A DNA stretch of 64,000 nucleotides, taken from the NCBI GenBank assembly GCA_937907425.1, contig CALCIE010000081.1:1-64000 (forward strand). Direction: 5' to 3'. This DNA is from ZC4RG42 sp003242425. Its GTDB lineage: Bacteria; Pseudomonadota; Gammaproteobacteria; Burkholderiales; SG8-39. The notes below the pieces were generated by a model. It made no database searches, had not been told where the DNA came from, and saw nothing but the letters and a program-made list of their open reading frames with translations. The position numbers were made by a program, and so were the translations under genes. This document shows positions 16,003-26,823 of this stretch, one piece after another. Position 1 is the stretch's first letter. Each line of letters starts with the position of its first letter.

Positions 16003-17387
16003 CACTTCACCCGTTCCGGTTCCGGTTTGGTGCGGTCCATGGCGGAATACCACGGCATCAGCAGGAAGAAGCTGAAGTACACGAACATGCAGATCTGCGA
16101 CACCAGCGTCCGGCCGGGCGTCGGCGACAGCACGCCGAGGTATCCCAGGATGAAGAAGCTGATGACGAACAGCGTCAGCGCGATCTTGTAGATCGGACCC
16201 TTGTAGCGGATCGACTTCACCGGGCTGCGGTCGAGCCAGGGCAGCACGAAGAAGATCATCACCGACACGCCCATCAGCACCACGCCCCAGACTTTCGCTT
16301 CCAGGGTGAAGAAGCCGACAATCAGCACCGCGGCGACGACGACCGCCGAGATCCTGGCCTTCTGGCTCTTCGCCGTGAAGAAGGTCAGCGCGGCGATCAG
16401 CGCCACGAACAGCGCCAGCACCCACATGACGTTTTCGGTGGTCGCGCGCAGGATCGAGTAGAACGGCGTGAAGTACCACACCGGCGCGATGTGCTCGGGC
16501 GTCTTCAGCGGATCGGCGGGAATGAAGTTGTTGTACTCGAGGAAGTACCCGCCCATCTCCGGCGCGAAGAAGGTGATCACCGAGAACACCAGCAGGAAGA
16601 CCGTGACCCCGAAGATGTCCTTCACCGTGTAGTACGGGTGGAAGGGGATGCCGTCCACCGGATGGCCGGTCTTGGGATCGAGGTTCTTCTTGATCTCGAC
16701 GCCGTCCGGGTTGTTGGAGCCGGTCTCGTGCAGCGCGATCAGGTGCGCCACCACCAGGCCCAGCAGCACCAGCGGGATGGCGATGACGTGCAGCGCGAAG
16801 AAGCGGTTCAGCGTCACGTCGGAGACCACGTAGTCGCCCCGGATCCAGATCGCGAGGTCCTCGCCGATCACCGGGATGGCGCCGAAGAGGTTCACGATCA
16901 CCTGCGCGCCCCAGTAGGACATCTGCCCCCAGGGCAGCAGATAGCCGAAGAAGGCCTCGGCCATCAGGCAGAGGAAGATCAGCACGCCGAAGATCCAGGT
17001 CAGTTCGCGCGGCTTGCGATAGGAGCCGTACATCAGACCGCGGAACATGTGCAGGTAGACGACGATGAAGAAGGCCGACGCGCCGGTGGAATGCATGTAG
17101 CGGATGAGCCAGCCCCACGGCACCTCGCGCATGATGTACTCGACCGAGGCGAACGCCAGGTTCGCATCCGGCTTGTAGTTCATGGTGAGGAAGATGCCGG
17201 TGACGATCTGGTTCACCAGCACCAGCAGTGCGAGCGAACCGAAGTAGTACCAGAAGTTGAAGTTCTTCGGCGCGTAGTACTCCGCCGCGTGCTGCTTCCA
17301 CAGCACCGTGAGCGGGAAACGCGCGTCGATCCAGTCAAGCAGCTGCTGGGCTTTGGGCTTGCTCGCAGCCGTCGTTTCGTTCGCCAT
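16002..17387 (-). CDS. petB: Ubiquinol-cytochrome c reductase, cytochrome b
   Basis: 461-residue cytochrome b, the integral subunit of bc1 with two b haems and both quinone sites. Conserved haem-ligand His pairs lie in the second helix (YMHSTGASAFFIVVYLHMFRG) and fourth helix (FFALHVIAIPLVLLGLVVAHLIALHE). The Qo-site signature PEWY appears here as APVWY, with the preceding helices well conserved. The protein has the extra C-terminal helices of proteobacterial cytochromes b. It is second in the petABC operon, 3 bp after petA. Confidence 0.96.
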   Translation of the reverse strand: MANETTAASKPKAQQLLDWIDARFPLTVLWKQHAAEYYAPKNFNFWYYFGSLALLVLVNQIVTGIFLTMNYKPDANLAFASVEYIMREVPWGWLIRYMHSTGASAFFIVVYLHMFRGLMYGSYRKPRELTWIFGVLIFLCLMAEAFFGYLLPWGQMSYWGAQVIVNLFGAIPVIGEDLAIWIRGDYVVSDVTLNRFFALHVIAIPLVLLGLVVAHLIALHETGSNNPDGVEIKKNLDPKTGHPVDGIPFHPYYTVKDIFGVTVFLLVFSVITFFAPEMGGYFLEYNNFIPADPLKTPEHIAPVWYFTPFYSILRATTENVMWVLALFVALIAALTFFTAKSQKARISAVVVAAVLIVGFFTLEAKVWGVVLMGVSVMIFFVLPWLDRSPVKSIRYKGPIYKIALTLFVISFFILGYLGVLSPTPGRTLVSQICMFVYFSFFLLMPWYSAMDRTKPEPERVK

Positions 17388-17390
17388 GCC

Positions 17391-17993
17391 TTAAGCTCCC
17401 TTGGTGTCTTCCCCGATGAGCAGTCGGGTGTCCGATAGATATTGATGGGGCGGAACGATGAGGTTGTCCGGCGCAGGCATGTTCGCGAACACGCGGCCGG
17501 CGTAATCGAAGCGCGAACCGTGGCAGGGGCACAGGAAGCCCGCCCCCTCCTGCGCCTCGGACAGCTTGGTCGGCGAGCAGCCGAGGTGGGTGCAGATGCC
17601 GACCACCACCAGGTACTCGTCCTTGATGGAGCGCGATTCGTTCTTGGCGTACTCCGGCTGATTCGGTTTCTCGGACTGGGGATCCGCCAGTTTCGGCTCC
17701 GCCTGTTTCAGCGATGCGAGCATCTCCTGCGTGCGGCGCAGGATCCAGACCGGCTTGCCGCGCCACTCCACGACCTGCAACTGGCCGGGTTCGAGTTTGC
17801 TGATGTCGACCTCGACCGGCGCGCCGGCCGCTTTGGTCCGTTCGGACGGGGCAAGGCTGGCGACGAAGGGCCAGACCGCGGCGGCCGTGGCTGCGCCGCC
17901 GGCCGCACAGGTAGCCACGAGCAGATTGCGGCGAGTCTTGTCAGTCGGCTCGCCCAGCCCGCTGTCGAGGGTTGCGTCGTGTGCGTTACTCAT
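17391..17993 (-). CDS. petA: Ubiquinol-cytochrome c reductase, Rieske Fe-S subunit
   Basis: 200-residue Rieske protein. The 2Fe-2S ligands lie in CTHLGC and CPCHGSRFD, both intact. The N-terminus has a twin-Arg motif (KTRRNLL) before an uncleaved hydrophobic anchor (about 25-48), the classic Tat-dependent way this subunit is inserted after cofactor loading. The Tat genes are about 2.5 kb further along the map. It heads petABC; a TATAAT lies about 70 bp upstream. ATG 17993 is the natural start, with GGAG some 8-12 bases before it. Confidence 0.96.
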   Translation of the reverse strand: MSNAHDATLDSGLGEPTDKTRRNLLVATCAAGGAATAAAVWPFVASLAPSERTKAAGAPVEVDISKLEPGQLQVVEWRGKPVWILRRTQEMLASLKQAEPKLADPQSEKPNQPEYAKNESRSIKDEYLVVVGICTHLGCSPTKLSEAQEGAGFLCPCHGSRFDYAGRVFANMPAPDNLIVPPHQYLSDTRLLIGEDTKGA

Positions 17994-18062
17994 GATGGAG
18001 AAGCTCCAATTCGATGTGCTGGAAACTGGAAAGGCGGTTCGCCCGATCGCAAAAATCGCAGG

Positions 18063-18068
18063 ATTATA
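18063..18068 (-). promoter_or_regulatory. -10 element of the petABC promoter
   Basis: A perfect TATAAT on the minus strand sits about 70 bp upstream of the petA start in an otherwise GC-rich stretch. The best-spaced -35 is poor, so activation by a regulator is possible. Confidence 0.5.
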
Positions 18069-18132
18069 GCGGACGGCTTGTCACGATTCCATACAATTTG
18101 CGCCAAGCCGTTGAATTCAGACAAAAAAATAC

Positions 18133-18879
18133 TCAGACCGGGTTGTCGATATCGATGTACTCGTGGGCCAGGCCGAAACGCTCCGCCAGATGCGCGCCCA
18201 GGGCCTGGACGCCGTAGCGTTCGGTGGCGTGATGGCCGGCGGCGACGAAGGCGATGCCCGACTCGCGCGCCAGGTGGAAATGCTGTTCGGAAATCTCGCC
18301 GGTGATGTAGACGTCCACCCCCAGGTCGAAGCTCTGTTCGAAGAAGCCCTGCGCGCCGCCGGTGCACCAGGCCGCGCGCCGCACCGGACGCGACGGGTCG
18401 CCGATCACCAGCGGCTCACGGCCAAGCGCTGCGGCGACCGAGCGCCCGAATTCGGCCAGTGCCGCCGGCTGCGCCACGCTGCCGTAGCACACCAGGTTCT
18501 GCTCGCCCGTGCGGCCCTCCTCGACGAGGCCCAGACGCCGCGCGAGCTGGGCGTTGTTGCCGAGTTCGGGATGCAGATCGAGCGGCAGGTGGTAGGCGTA
18601 GAGGTTGAGATCCGCCTCCAGCAGCGCAGCGATGCGGCGTTTGCGCGTGCCGGTAAGCCGCGGGTCTTCGCCGCGCCAGAAGTAGCCGTGATGGACAAGC
18701 AGCGCGTCGGCACCCGCGGCCCTGGCCGCTTCGATGAAGGCCAGGCTCGCCGTCACCCCCGAAACCAGCTTGCGGATCTCGGCGCGGCCTTCCACCTGCA
18801 AACCGTTTGGGCAATAATCCCGCACACGGGAGACATCGAGCAGCTGGTCCAAATAGCGGGCAAGCTCGTCGCGTTGCAT
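18133..18879 (-). CDS. Nif3-like dinuclear metal protein (DUF34)
   Basis: 248-residue Nif3/YbgI family protein. The family forms toroidal hexamers with two metals per subunit. Database names such as GTP cyclohydrolase 1 type 2 homologue are not experimentally firm. Metal-ligand motifs are present: LLVHHGYFWRG near 61, YAYHLPLDLHPE near 93 and the C-terminal FVAAGHHATERYG. I chose ATG 18879 (MQRDELARYLD); longer frames add unlike residues and would run into the divergent protease gene. It lies just upstream of petABC on the same strand. Confidence 0.92.
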   Translation of the reverse strand: MQRDELARYLDQLLDVSRVRDYCPNGLQVEGRAEIRKLVSGVTASLAFIEAARAAGADALLVHHGYFWRGEDPRLTGTRKRRIAALLEADLNLYAYHLPLDLHPELGNNAQLARRLGLVEEGRTGEQNLVCYGSVAQPAALAEFGRSVAAALGREPLVIGDPSRPVRRAAWCTGGAQGFFEQSFDLGVDVYITGEISEQHFHLARESGIAFVAAGHHATERYGVQALGAHLAERFGLAHEYIDIDNPV

Positions 18880-18991
18880 CGATTCACCACGAAGGAATTG
18901 GCCGGGTAGGGATTGTAAGCCGGCACGATCGCCCCCAGTCATAATCCACTGCTTCAGCCCGCCCGTTTCGTTAACGGCTGCTTGAATCCGC

Positions 18992-20155
<1,164 letters not shown>

Positions 20156-20177
20156 CGCCACCGGCGCGCGGCCGCGG

Positions 20178-20987
20178 TCATTTCAGCCCGGTCGATTCCC
20201 GCTCGGAGCGGTCGAGCTCCCGCTCCATTTCCTCGTCGGTGGGCGCTTTCCAGTCGCTTTCGCCGACCGGCCTGCTGACGAACCTGGACAGCACGATGCC
20301 CAGTTCGTACAGCAGCCAGAGGGGTACGGCGAGCATGAACTGCGAAATCACGTCCGGCGGGGTGAAGATGGCGGCGATGACGAAGGCGCCGACGATCACA
20401 TAGGGCCGCGCCGCGACCATCTTTTCGATCGAGACCACGCCCATCCTGATCAGCACGATCACCACCACCGGCACCTCGAAGGTGAGGCCGAAGACCAGAA
20501 ACGAGGTGAGCGCGAAGCTGAAGTACTTGTCGATGTCGGTCATCCACGCCACGCCCTCGGGCGCCATCGCGCTCATGAACGCGAACACGACCGGGAAGAC
20601 GAGGAAATAGGCGAAGGCCATGCCGATCAGGAACAGCACGAAGCTCGTCACCACCAGCGGCAGCACCAGACGCTTCTCGTGGGCGTAGAGGCCAGGGGCG
20701 ACAAAGGCCCAGACCTGGTAGAGCACGTAGGGCAGCGCCAGCACGAAGCCGACCAGTGCGGAGACCTTGAGCGGCACGAGGAACACGCCCACCACGTCGG
20801 TGGCGATCATCTGCCCGCCCTGCGGGAGGGCGGCAAGCAGCGGTTCGGCGAACAGGGTGTAGAGCTTTTGCGAACCGGGCCAGCCGAAAGCCGCCGCCAG
20901 GAACATCACCAGCACGGCGAGCAGCGACTTGACCACCCGCGAACGCAATTCGATGAGGTGGGAGAGGAAACTTTCCTCGTGGCTCAT
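20178..20987 (-). CDS. tatC: Sec-independent protein translocase TatC
   Basis: 269-residue TatC, the polytopic core that recognises twin-Arg signal peptides together with TatB. Six helices are evident. The cytoplasmic N-terminus has SHLIELRSRVVKS, with the conserved Glu-Leu-Arg, and the first periplasmic loop and the conserved FE of LTFEVPVVV are in place. It overlaps tatB by 4 bp (ATGA). Likely clients in this window include the Rieske protein PetA. Confidence 0.96.
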   Translation of the reverse strand: MSHEESFLSHLIELRSRVVKSLLAVLVMFLAAAFGWPGSQKLYTLFAEPLLAALPQGGQMIATDVVGVFLVPLKVSALVGFVLALPYVLYQVWAFVAPGLYAHEKRLVLPLVVTSFVLFLIGMAFAYFLVFPVVFAFMSAMAPEGVAWMTDIDKYFSFALTSFLVFGLTFEVPVVVIVLIRMGVVSIEKMVAARPYVIVGAFVIAAIFTPPDVISQFMLAVPLWLLYELGIVLSRFVSRPVGESDWKAPTDEEMERELDRSERESTGLK

Positions 20988-21340
20988 GGCTCGGTCTTGG
21001 CGTCCTTGGACGCTTGCGGCGCGTCGGCCTCCTGCGCGTCATCGGCCAGCGAGGCCACGGACTGCTGGATCTCGTTCTCGGCGGCACGCACGTCGGAGGC
21101 GAGCTGGCGGACCGAATCCTCCACGCCGCGCGCGGCCTGTTCGAACTCGGCGCGCAGCTTGCGCAGTTCCTGCAGCTCCATTTCGCGGTTGATGTCAGCC
21201 TTAACGTCGTTGACGTAACGTTGCATGCGGGCGAACAGATGACCGGCCGTGCGCGCGACCTTGGGCAGCCGCTCCGGGCCGATCACCACCAGCGCCACGA
21301 CGGCGATGACTATCAATTCAAAGAAGCTGATATCGAACAT
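20984..21340 (-). CDS. tatB: Sec-independent protein translocase TatB
   Basis: 118-residue TatB. One N-terminal membrane helix contains the conserved Glu of FFELIVIAVVALVVIGPERLP, followed by the Gly-Pro hinge. An amphipathic helix and a long Glu/Arg-rich coiled region (about 35-95) then lead to a charged tail. The GPERLPK motif and greater length separate it from TatA. It is translationally coupled to tatC and lies 124 bp after tatA. Confidence 0.95.
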   Translation of the reverse strand: MFDISFFELIVIAVVALVVIGPERLPKVARTAGHLFARMQRYVNDVKADINREMELQELRKLRAEFEQAARGVEDSVRQLASDVRAAENEIQQSVASLADDAQEADAPQASKDAKTEP

Positions 21341-21464
21341 GAACCGGCCCCGCCTTACGGCGTTTGCCGCGCCATCCGCCTAAACAAAGACGCCGGGCGG
21401 CCCCGGCATCCGTCGTCAGCCCTGCGGGCGCGCCCGCCGGGCATGTGCCGCGCGCCCGCGCGAC

Positions 21465-21686
21465 TCAGACCTTGCTGCTTTCTTCCTTTTTGACCTCGGC
21501 ATCGATGGTATGCCCGGTCACCTGCTGCGGCGGATTGGCCTCCTCGCTCGCCCCGCGCATGCCTTCCTTGAACCCCCTGACCGCGCCGCCGAGGTCCGCG
21601 CCGATGTTGCGCAGCTTCTTCGTGCCGAATACCAGCATGACGATCAACAGGACGATCAACCAATGCCAGATGCTGAAAGTACCCAT
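21465..21686 (-). CDS. tatA: Sec-independent protein translocase TatA
   Basis: 73-residue TatA, the pore-forming subunit. It begins MGTFSIWHWLIVLLIVMLVF, then the FGTKKLRNIG hinge and amphipathic helix (GADLGGAVRGFKEGM), and a short charged tail. The size and motifs are standard. It is the first of tatA-tatB-tatC, following the HIT gene by 12 bp in what looks like a continuation of the his operon. Confidence 0.96.
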   Translation of the reverse strand: MGTFSIWHWLIVLLIVMLVFGTKKLRNIGADLGGAVRGFKEGMRGASEEANPPQQVTGHTIDAEVKKEESSKV

Positions 21687-21698
21687 AGCCGTGCTCCT

Positions 21699-22055
21699 CT
21701 AATCGCGCCGCAGCATCGGCCCCAGCGCGCTCGGTCCGCCGAGAATGTGGACATGCAGATGATACACCTCCTGCCCGCCGACCCGGCCGGTATTGATGAT
21801 GGTGCGGAAACCGTCGTTCAAGCCGTGCTCCTTGGCCAGTTTAGGCACCAGGACCATGATTTTGCCCAGCACCGTCTGATGCTCGTCAGTGCATTCGGCA
21901 AGCGAAGCGACGTGAAGTTTCGGAATGACCAGGAGGTGGACGGGCGCAAGCGGCCGGATGTCATGAAAAGCCATGACGTCCCCGTCCTCGTACACCTTGT
22001 TGCTCGGCAGCTCGCCGCGCACGATCTTGCAGAAGATGCAGTTCTGTTCGGACAT
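21699..22055 (-). CDS. HIT-family nucleotide-binding protein (HinT-like)
   Basis: 118-residue histidine-triad protein of the HinT branch, which hydrolyses adenosine phosphoramidates and acyl-adenylates. The triad HLHVHILGG near 98-106 is intact; the N-terminal CIFCKI pair suggests a structural zinc. Length and the ending are typical. It is often found between hisE and tatA in betaproteobacteria, as here. Confidence 0.94.
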   Translation of the reverse strand: MSEQNCIFCKIVRGELPSNKVYEDGDVMAFHDIRPLAPVHLLVIPKLHVASLAECTDEHQTVLGKIMVLVPKLAKEHGLNDGFRTIINTGRVGGQEVYHLHVHILGGPSALGPMLRRD

Positions 22056-22120
22056 GGCTGTTTCGGCGTTTCCTGCTAGATAGCGAAGCGTCCCGGCGAC
22101 TTTAGCAGCTTCCGGCCGGC

Positions 22121-22471
22121 TCAGCGCCGCTCGGCGTCCACACGCGCATCATGGGCACGCGCCGCCTTCTCGTCCAGTCCCGAAAGCCCCTCGCGCCGTG
22201 CAAGTTCCTCGAACACGTCCTCGGGACGCAGGCCGTAGTGCGCCAGCGCCACCAGGCAGTGGAACCACAGATCGGCCATTTCGGCGACGATCCTGGCGCG
22301 ATCGCCGTCCTTGGCCGCCATCACGACCTCGGTCGCTTCCTCGCCCACTTTCTTGAGGACCGCGTCCTCGCCCCTGGCGAGCAGGCGCGCGACGTAGGAA
22401 CGCTCCGGATCGGCGCCGCGGCGGCTCTCCACCACCTCGGCCAGGCGCTGCAAGACGTTGTCGTTGCTCAT
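22121..22471 (-). CDS. hisE: Phosphoribosyl-ATP pyrophosphatase HisE
   Basis: 116-residue HisE, catalysing hydrolysis of PR-ATP to PR-AMP and pyrophosphate, step two of histidine synthesis. The all-alpha MazG-like motif KKVGEEATEVVMAAKDGD and EMADLWFHCLVAL give the Glu/Asp metal ligands. It is a separate gene, not the HisIE fusion of enterobacteria. Its ATG overlaps the hisI stop by 4 bp. Confidence 0.96.
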   Translation of the reverse strand: MSNDNVLQRLAEVVESRRGADPERSYVARLLARGEDAVLKKVGEEATEVVMAAKDGDRARIVAEMADLWFHCLVALAHYGLRPEDVFEELARREGLSGLDEKAARAHDARVDAERR

Positions 22472-22859
22472 GCTTTGTTCCGGTAAATGGCGGCCGGGTC
22501 CTTCAACGGCTGCTCCACCGTGACCCAGCGGCCGTCGATGAGGCGCTGGTAGAAGCAGCTCGGCCGGCCGGTATGGCAGGCGATCCCGCCCGTCTGCTCG
22601 ACCAATAGCAGCACCACGTCGTTGTCGCAATCGAGGCGGATTTCGCGCACCCGCTGGACGTGACCCGATTCCTCGCCCTTGCGCCACAGCCGCCCGCGCG
22701 AGCGCGAGAAATAGACCGCACGGCCCGTCGCCGCGGTTTCCGCCAGGGCCTCGCGGTTCATCCAGGCGAACATGAGGATACGCCCGGTGCGGTCGTCCTG
22801 GGCGATGACCGGCACCAGGCCGTCGGCGTTCCAGGCCACCGCGTCAAGCCAGTCCCCGC

Positions 22860-22863
<4 letters not shown>
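22468..22863 (-). CDS. hisI: Phosphoribosyl-AMP cyclohydrolase HisI
   Basis: 131-residue HisI, opening the adenine ring of PR-AMP (step three). It has the metal-binding Cys/Asp set DCDNDVVLLLVEQ, GGIACHTGRPSCFY, and the family start DGLVPVIAQDDRTG. It has overlapping start/stop with both hisF (upstream) and hisE (downstream), 4 bp each, so the three are translated as a coupled unit. Confidence 0.96.
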
Positions 22864-23618
<755 letters not shown>

Positions 23619-23643
23619 GTGCGGGGAAGCGCGCCTGTGCGGC

Positions 23644-24399
23644 TTACGCTCCTTCGCCTTCGCCGGTGAGTTCGTCGGCCAGCGCCTGCGCCGCCTTGAA
23701 ATCCAGCGTGCCTTCGTAGATGGCGCGTCCGGCGATCACGCCCATCACGCCCTCCTGCTCCACGGCGCACAGCGCCCGGACGTCGTCCAGGCCGTTCAGC
23801 CCGCCGCTGGCGATGACCGGGATGCGCAGCTGCTGCGCCAGCGCGACGGTGGCCTCGACGTTGACCCCGGAGAGCATGCCGTCGCGGCCGATGTCGGTGT
23901 AGAGGATCGCCTCCACGCCGTAGTCCTCGAACTTCTTCGCCAGATCGACCACGTCGTGGCGCGTCATCTTCGACCAGCCTTCGACCGCCACCTTGCCGTC
24001 CTTGGCGTCGAGCGCGACGATGATGTGGCCCTGGAATGCGGTGCAGGCGTCCTTGAGGAAGCCCGGGTTCTTGACCGCCGCGGTGCCGATGACGACGTAG
24101 CTCACGCCACAGTCGATGTAGCGCTCGATGGTATCCAGATCGCGGATGCCGCCGCCGAGCTGCACGGGCAGGTCCTCGCCCACTTCCTCGATGATCTCGC
24201 GGATCACCCCTTCGTTCTTCGGCTTGCCGGACACGGCGCCGTTGAGATCGACGACGTGCAGCCGCCGCGCGCCCAGTTCGAGCCAGTGCCGCGCCATGCC
24301 GACGGGGTCTTCGGAAAAAACGGTGGCTTCGTTCATGTCGCCCTGCCGCAGGCGCACACAACGGCCGTCTTTGAGATCAATCGCAGGAATGATGACCAT
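23644..24399 (-). CDS. hisA: ProFAR isomerase HisA
   Basis: 251-residue half-barrel-duplicated TIM barrel, homologous to HisF. It begins MVIIPAIDLKDGRCVRL with catalytic Asp8, and has the second Asp in LYTDIGRDGMLSG. Phosphate loops are LGGGIRDLDTI and ASGGLNGLDDV. It isomerises ProFAR to PRFAR (step four). It lies between hisH (66 bp) and hisF in the operon. Confidence 0.97.
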   Translation of the reverse strand: MVIIPAIDLKDGRCVRLRQGDMNEATVFSEDPVGMARHWLELGARRLHVVDLNGAVSGKPKNEGVIREIIEEVGEDLPVQLGGGIRDLDTIERYIDCGVSYVVIGTAAVKNPGFLKDACTAFQGHIIVALDAKDGKVAVEGWSKMTRHDVVDLAKKFEDYGVEAILYTDIGRDGMLSGVNVEATVALAQQLRIPVIASGGLNGLDDVRALCAVEQEGVMGVIAGRAIYEGTLDFKAAQALADELTGEGEGA

Positions 24400-24465
24400 C
24401 GCGTCGGAATCGCGTGGGTTGTTTATGAAAGCGTCTCGGTGCGCAGCGTCTTGAGCTGTTCGGTC

Positions 24466-25095
24466 TCAGGGTTTCCAGGACACGAAGTTCGACAGCAACC
24501 GCAACCCGGCCGTTTGGCTTTTTTCGGGGTGGAACTGGACCGCAAAAATGTTATCCCGGCCTACCGCACAGGTAAAGGGAAAGGCGTACTCCGCGGTGCC
24601 GCAGACCAGCGCGGGGTCCGCGGGCTCCACGTAATAACTGTGGACGAAATAGAAGCGCGCGCCGTCCGGGATGCCCTGCCATAGTGCGTGCTCCCTCGCC
24701 TGGTGCACGTTGTTCCAGCCCATGTGCGGGACCTTGAGCCGCTCGGCGCGCATGCGCGCCTCCGGGAAGCGCCGCACGCGCCCGGGCAGAATCGCCAGCC
24801 CCTCGACGTCGCCCTCCTCGCTGTGCTCGAACAGCATCTGCAGCCCGAGGCAGATGCCGAGGAAGGGCTTGCTGCGCGCCGCCTCGAGCAGCGCCGCTCG
24901 CAGACCATGCGCGTCCATTTCTCGCATGCAGTCGCGCATCGCGCCCTGTCCCGGGAACACCACGCGCCCGGCCGCGAGGATCTCTGCCGGATCGCTGGTG
25001 ACCCGCACCCGGGCCCCGGGCGCCACGTGCTCGATGGCCTTGGACACCGAGCGCAGATTGCCCATGCCGTAGTCCACAACCGCGATGATGCTCAT
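24466..25095 (-). CDS. hisH: Imidazole glycerol phosphate synthase, glutamine amidotransferase HisH
   Basis: 209-residue class I glutaminase. The triad is Cys82 (GICLGLQML) with His and Glu in QFHPEKSQ near the C-terminus; the PGQGAMRDCM oxyanion-strand motif is present. It supplies ammonia through the HisF barrel. It lies 37 bp after hisB; hisBHAF order is the usual core. Confidence 0.97.
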   Translation of the reverse strand: MSIIAVVDYGMGNLRSVSKAIEHVAPGARVRVTSDPAEILAAGRVVFPGQGAMRDCMREMDAHGLRAALLEAARSKPFLGICLGLQMLFEHSEEGDVEGLAILPGRVRRFPEARMRAERLKVPHMGWNNVHQAREHALWQGIPDGARFYFVHSYYVEPADPALVCGTAEYAFPFTCAVGRDNIFAVQFHPEKSQTAGLRLLSNFVSWKP

Positions 25096-25132
25096 TTCAG
25101 GCCTCTGGCGCTCGGTGCTCTCCCGCTGCGGC

Positions 25133-25726
25133 TCAAATGCTCAGCGTGCCCTTAGTGGAAGGAATCGCCTCCGCCGCGCGTGGATCGATCTCCACCGCCA
25201 TGCGCAATGCGCGGGCGAAGGCCTTGAACACCGTCTCGCACTGGTGATGCGCGTTGATGCCGCGCAGGTTGTCGATGTGCAGGGTCACCAGAGCGTGGTT
25301 GACGAAGCCCTGGAAGAATTCGCGCGTCAGGTCGACGTCGAACTCGCCGATCAGCGGGCGGGTGAATTCGACGTGGAATTCCAGTCCGGGACGGCCCGAG
25401 AGGTCGACCACCACGCGCGACAGCGCCTCGTCGAGCGGCACGTAGGCGTGACCGAAGCGGCGCAGCCCCTTCTTGTCGCCCACCGCCTTGGCAAAAGCCT
25501 GCCCGAGCGTGATGCCCACATCCTCGACGGTGTGGTGCGCGTCGATGTGCAGATCACCCTTGGCCTTGATATCGAGATCGATCAGCCCGTGGCGGACGAT
25601 CTGGTCGAGCATGTGATCGAGGAAGGGCACGCCCGTATCGATGCTGCCGCGGCCCGTGCCGTCGAGATTGATGGAGACGCTCACCTGCGTCTCGGTGGTG
25701 TTGCGAGTGACTTGAGCGGTTCTCAT
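25133..25726 (-). CDS. hisB: Imidazoleglycerol-phosphate dehydratase HisB
   Basis: 197-residue monofunctional IGPD. The di-metal signature motifs FLDHMLDQIVRHG and DAHHTVEDVGI in the first half and INAHHQCETVFKAF in the second are intact. The enterobacterial N-terminal phosphatase domain is absent, so histidinol-phosphate phosphatase must be encoded elsewhere. ATG 25726 follows the hisC stop by 2 bp. Confidence 0.97.
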   Translation of the reverse strand: MRTAQVTRNTTETQVSVSINLDGTGRGSIDTGVPFLDHMLDQIVRHGLIDLDIKAKGDLHIDAHHTVEDVGITLGQAFAKAVGDKKGLRRFGHAYVPLDEALSRVVVDLSGRPGLEFHVEFTRPLIGEFDVDLTREFFQGFVNHALVTLHIDNLRGINAHHQCETVFKAFARALRMAVEIDPRAAEAIPSTKGTLSI

Positions 25727-25728
25727 GT

Positions 25729-26823
25729 TCAGGCTTCCCGGTCCTCCAGGCATGCGCGCAGCGCCGCCAGCAATAGTCCGTTCTCCTGCGGCGTCCCGAC
25801 GGTGAAGCGCAGGCAGTTCTCGAGCAGCGGATGGCTGCCGTGCAGGTTGCGCACCAGCACCTTGCGCGCTTCCAGCCCGCGATAGAGGGCGTCGGCGTCC
25901 GGCACACGCGCCAGTATAAAGTTCGCTTCGCTGGGATACACCTCGATGGCAGGCAGCCGGCGCAGATCCTCCGCGAGCTGCGCACGGTCGGCGCGGATCT
26001 GCGCCGCCTGGGCCTCCAGCACCTCCAGCCGCTCCAGCATGCGCGCGGCGACGGCCTGCGTCAGGACGTTGACGTTGTAGGGCGGCCGCAGTTTGTCGAA
26101 CTCCCGAATCCATTCCGGCCGCGCCGCCGCATAGCCCAGACGGATGCCGGCCAGTCCGAGCTTGGACACCGTGCGCATCACCATGAGATTGGGGTAACGC
26201 GCCAAGCGGTCCATGAACGACTTGCCGGCGAAGGCGTGATAGGCCTCGTCGATCACCACGAAACCCGGCGCCGCCTCGATGATCGCCTCGACATCGCGCT
26301 CGGGGAACAGATTGCCCGTGGGATTGTTGGGATAGGCGATGAAAACCAGCGCGGGCCGGTGTTCCTCGATCGCCGCGAGAAACGCCCCGGTGTCGAGACC
26401 GAAATCCCGCTTGAGCGGCACGCCGACGTAGCGCATGCGCGAATAGATCGCGTTCATGCGGTACATCGCGAAGGAGGGCTCGGGCGCCAGCATCACCGCG
26501 CCGGGACGCGCCAGCGTCTGAGTCACCATGGTGATGATCTCGTCCGAGCCGTTGCCGAGCAGCAGCTCGCATTCGGCCGGAATGTCGAAGGCGGCGCGCA
26601 GCCGTTCGCGCAGCGCGGGCGCGGTGGGATCGGGATAGCGGTTCAGCGCGGTGGAAGCGGCGAGCTCGCCGATTTCCGCACGCAGGTCCTCCGGCAGGCC
26701 GTAGGGATTCTCCATCGCGTCCAGCTTGACCATGCCGGCGGCCGGCGCGACGTGATAGGCCTTGAGTGCGAGGATCTCCTCGCGCACCAGCGCCTGCGGG
26801 CTCTTGGGGCTTGCGCCCATCAT
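25729..26823 (-). CDS. hisC: Histidinol-phosphate aminotransferase HisC
   Basis: 364-residue class II aminotransferase of fold type I. The PLP Lys is in TVSKLGLAGIRLGY; other markers are YPNNPTGN and the substrate-Arg region CLRFTVGTPQEN. N-terminal MENPYGLP is typical of HisC rather than other aminotransferases. Two ATGs in tandem (26823, 26820) begin the gene; the first overlaps the hisD stop as ATGA, so I use it. Confidence 0.96.
   Translation of the reverse strand: MMGASPKSPQALVREEILALKAYHVAPAAGMVKLDAMENPYGLPEDLRAEIGELAASTALNRYPDPTAPALRERLRAAFDIPAECELLLGNGSDEIITMVTQTLARPGAVMLAPEPSFAMYRMNAIYSRMRYVGVPLKRDFGLDTGAFLAAIEEHRPALVFIAYPNNPTGNLFPERDVEAIIEAAPGFVVIDEAYHAFAGKSFMDRLARYPNLMVMRTVSKLGLAGIRLGYAAARPEWIREFDKLRPPYNVNVLTQAVAARMLERLEVLEAQAAQIRADRAQLAEDLRRLPAIEVYPSEANFILARVPDADALYRGLEARKVLVRNLHGSHPLLENCLRFTVGTPQENGLLLAALRACLEDREA

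Noticed and set aside
18118..18140. T-rich stretch past the Nif3-like stop as a terminator
   Set aside because: A run of seven T is present on the minus strand, but there is no convincing hairpin just before it; CAGAC is only directly repeated.
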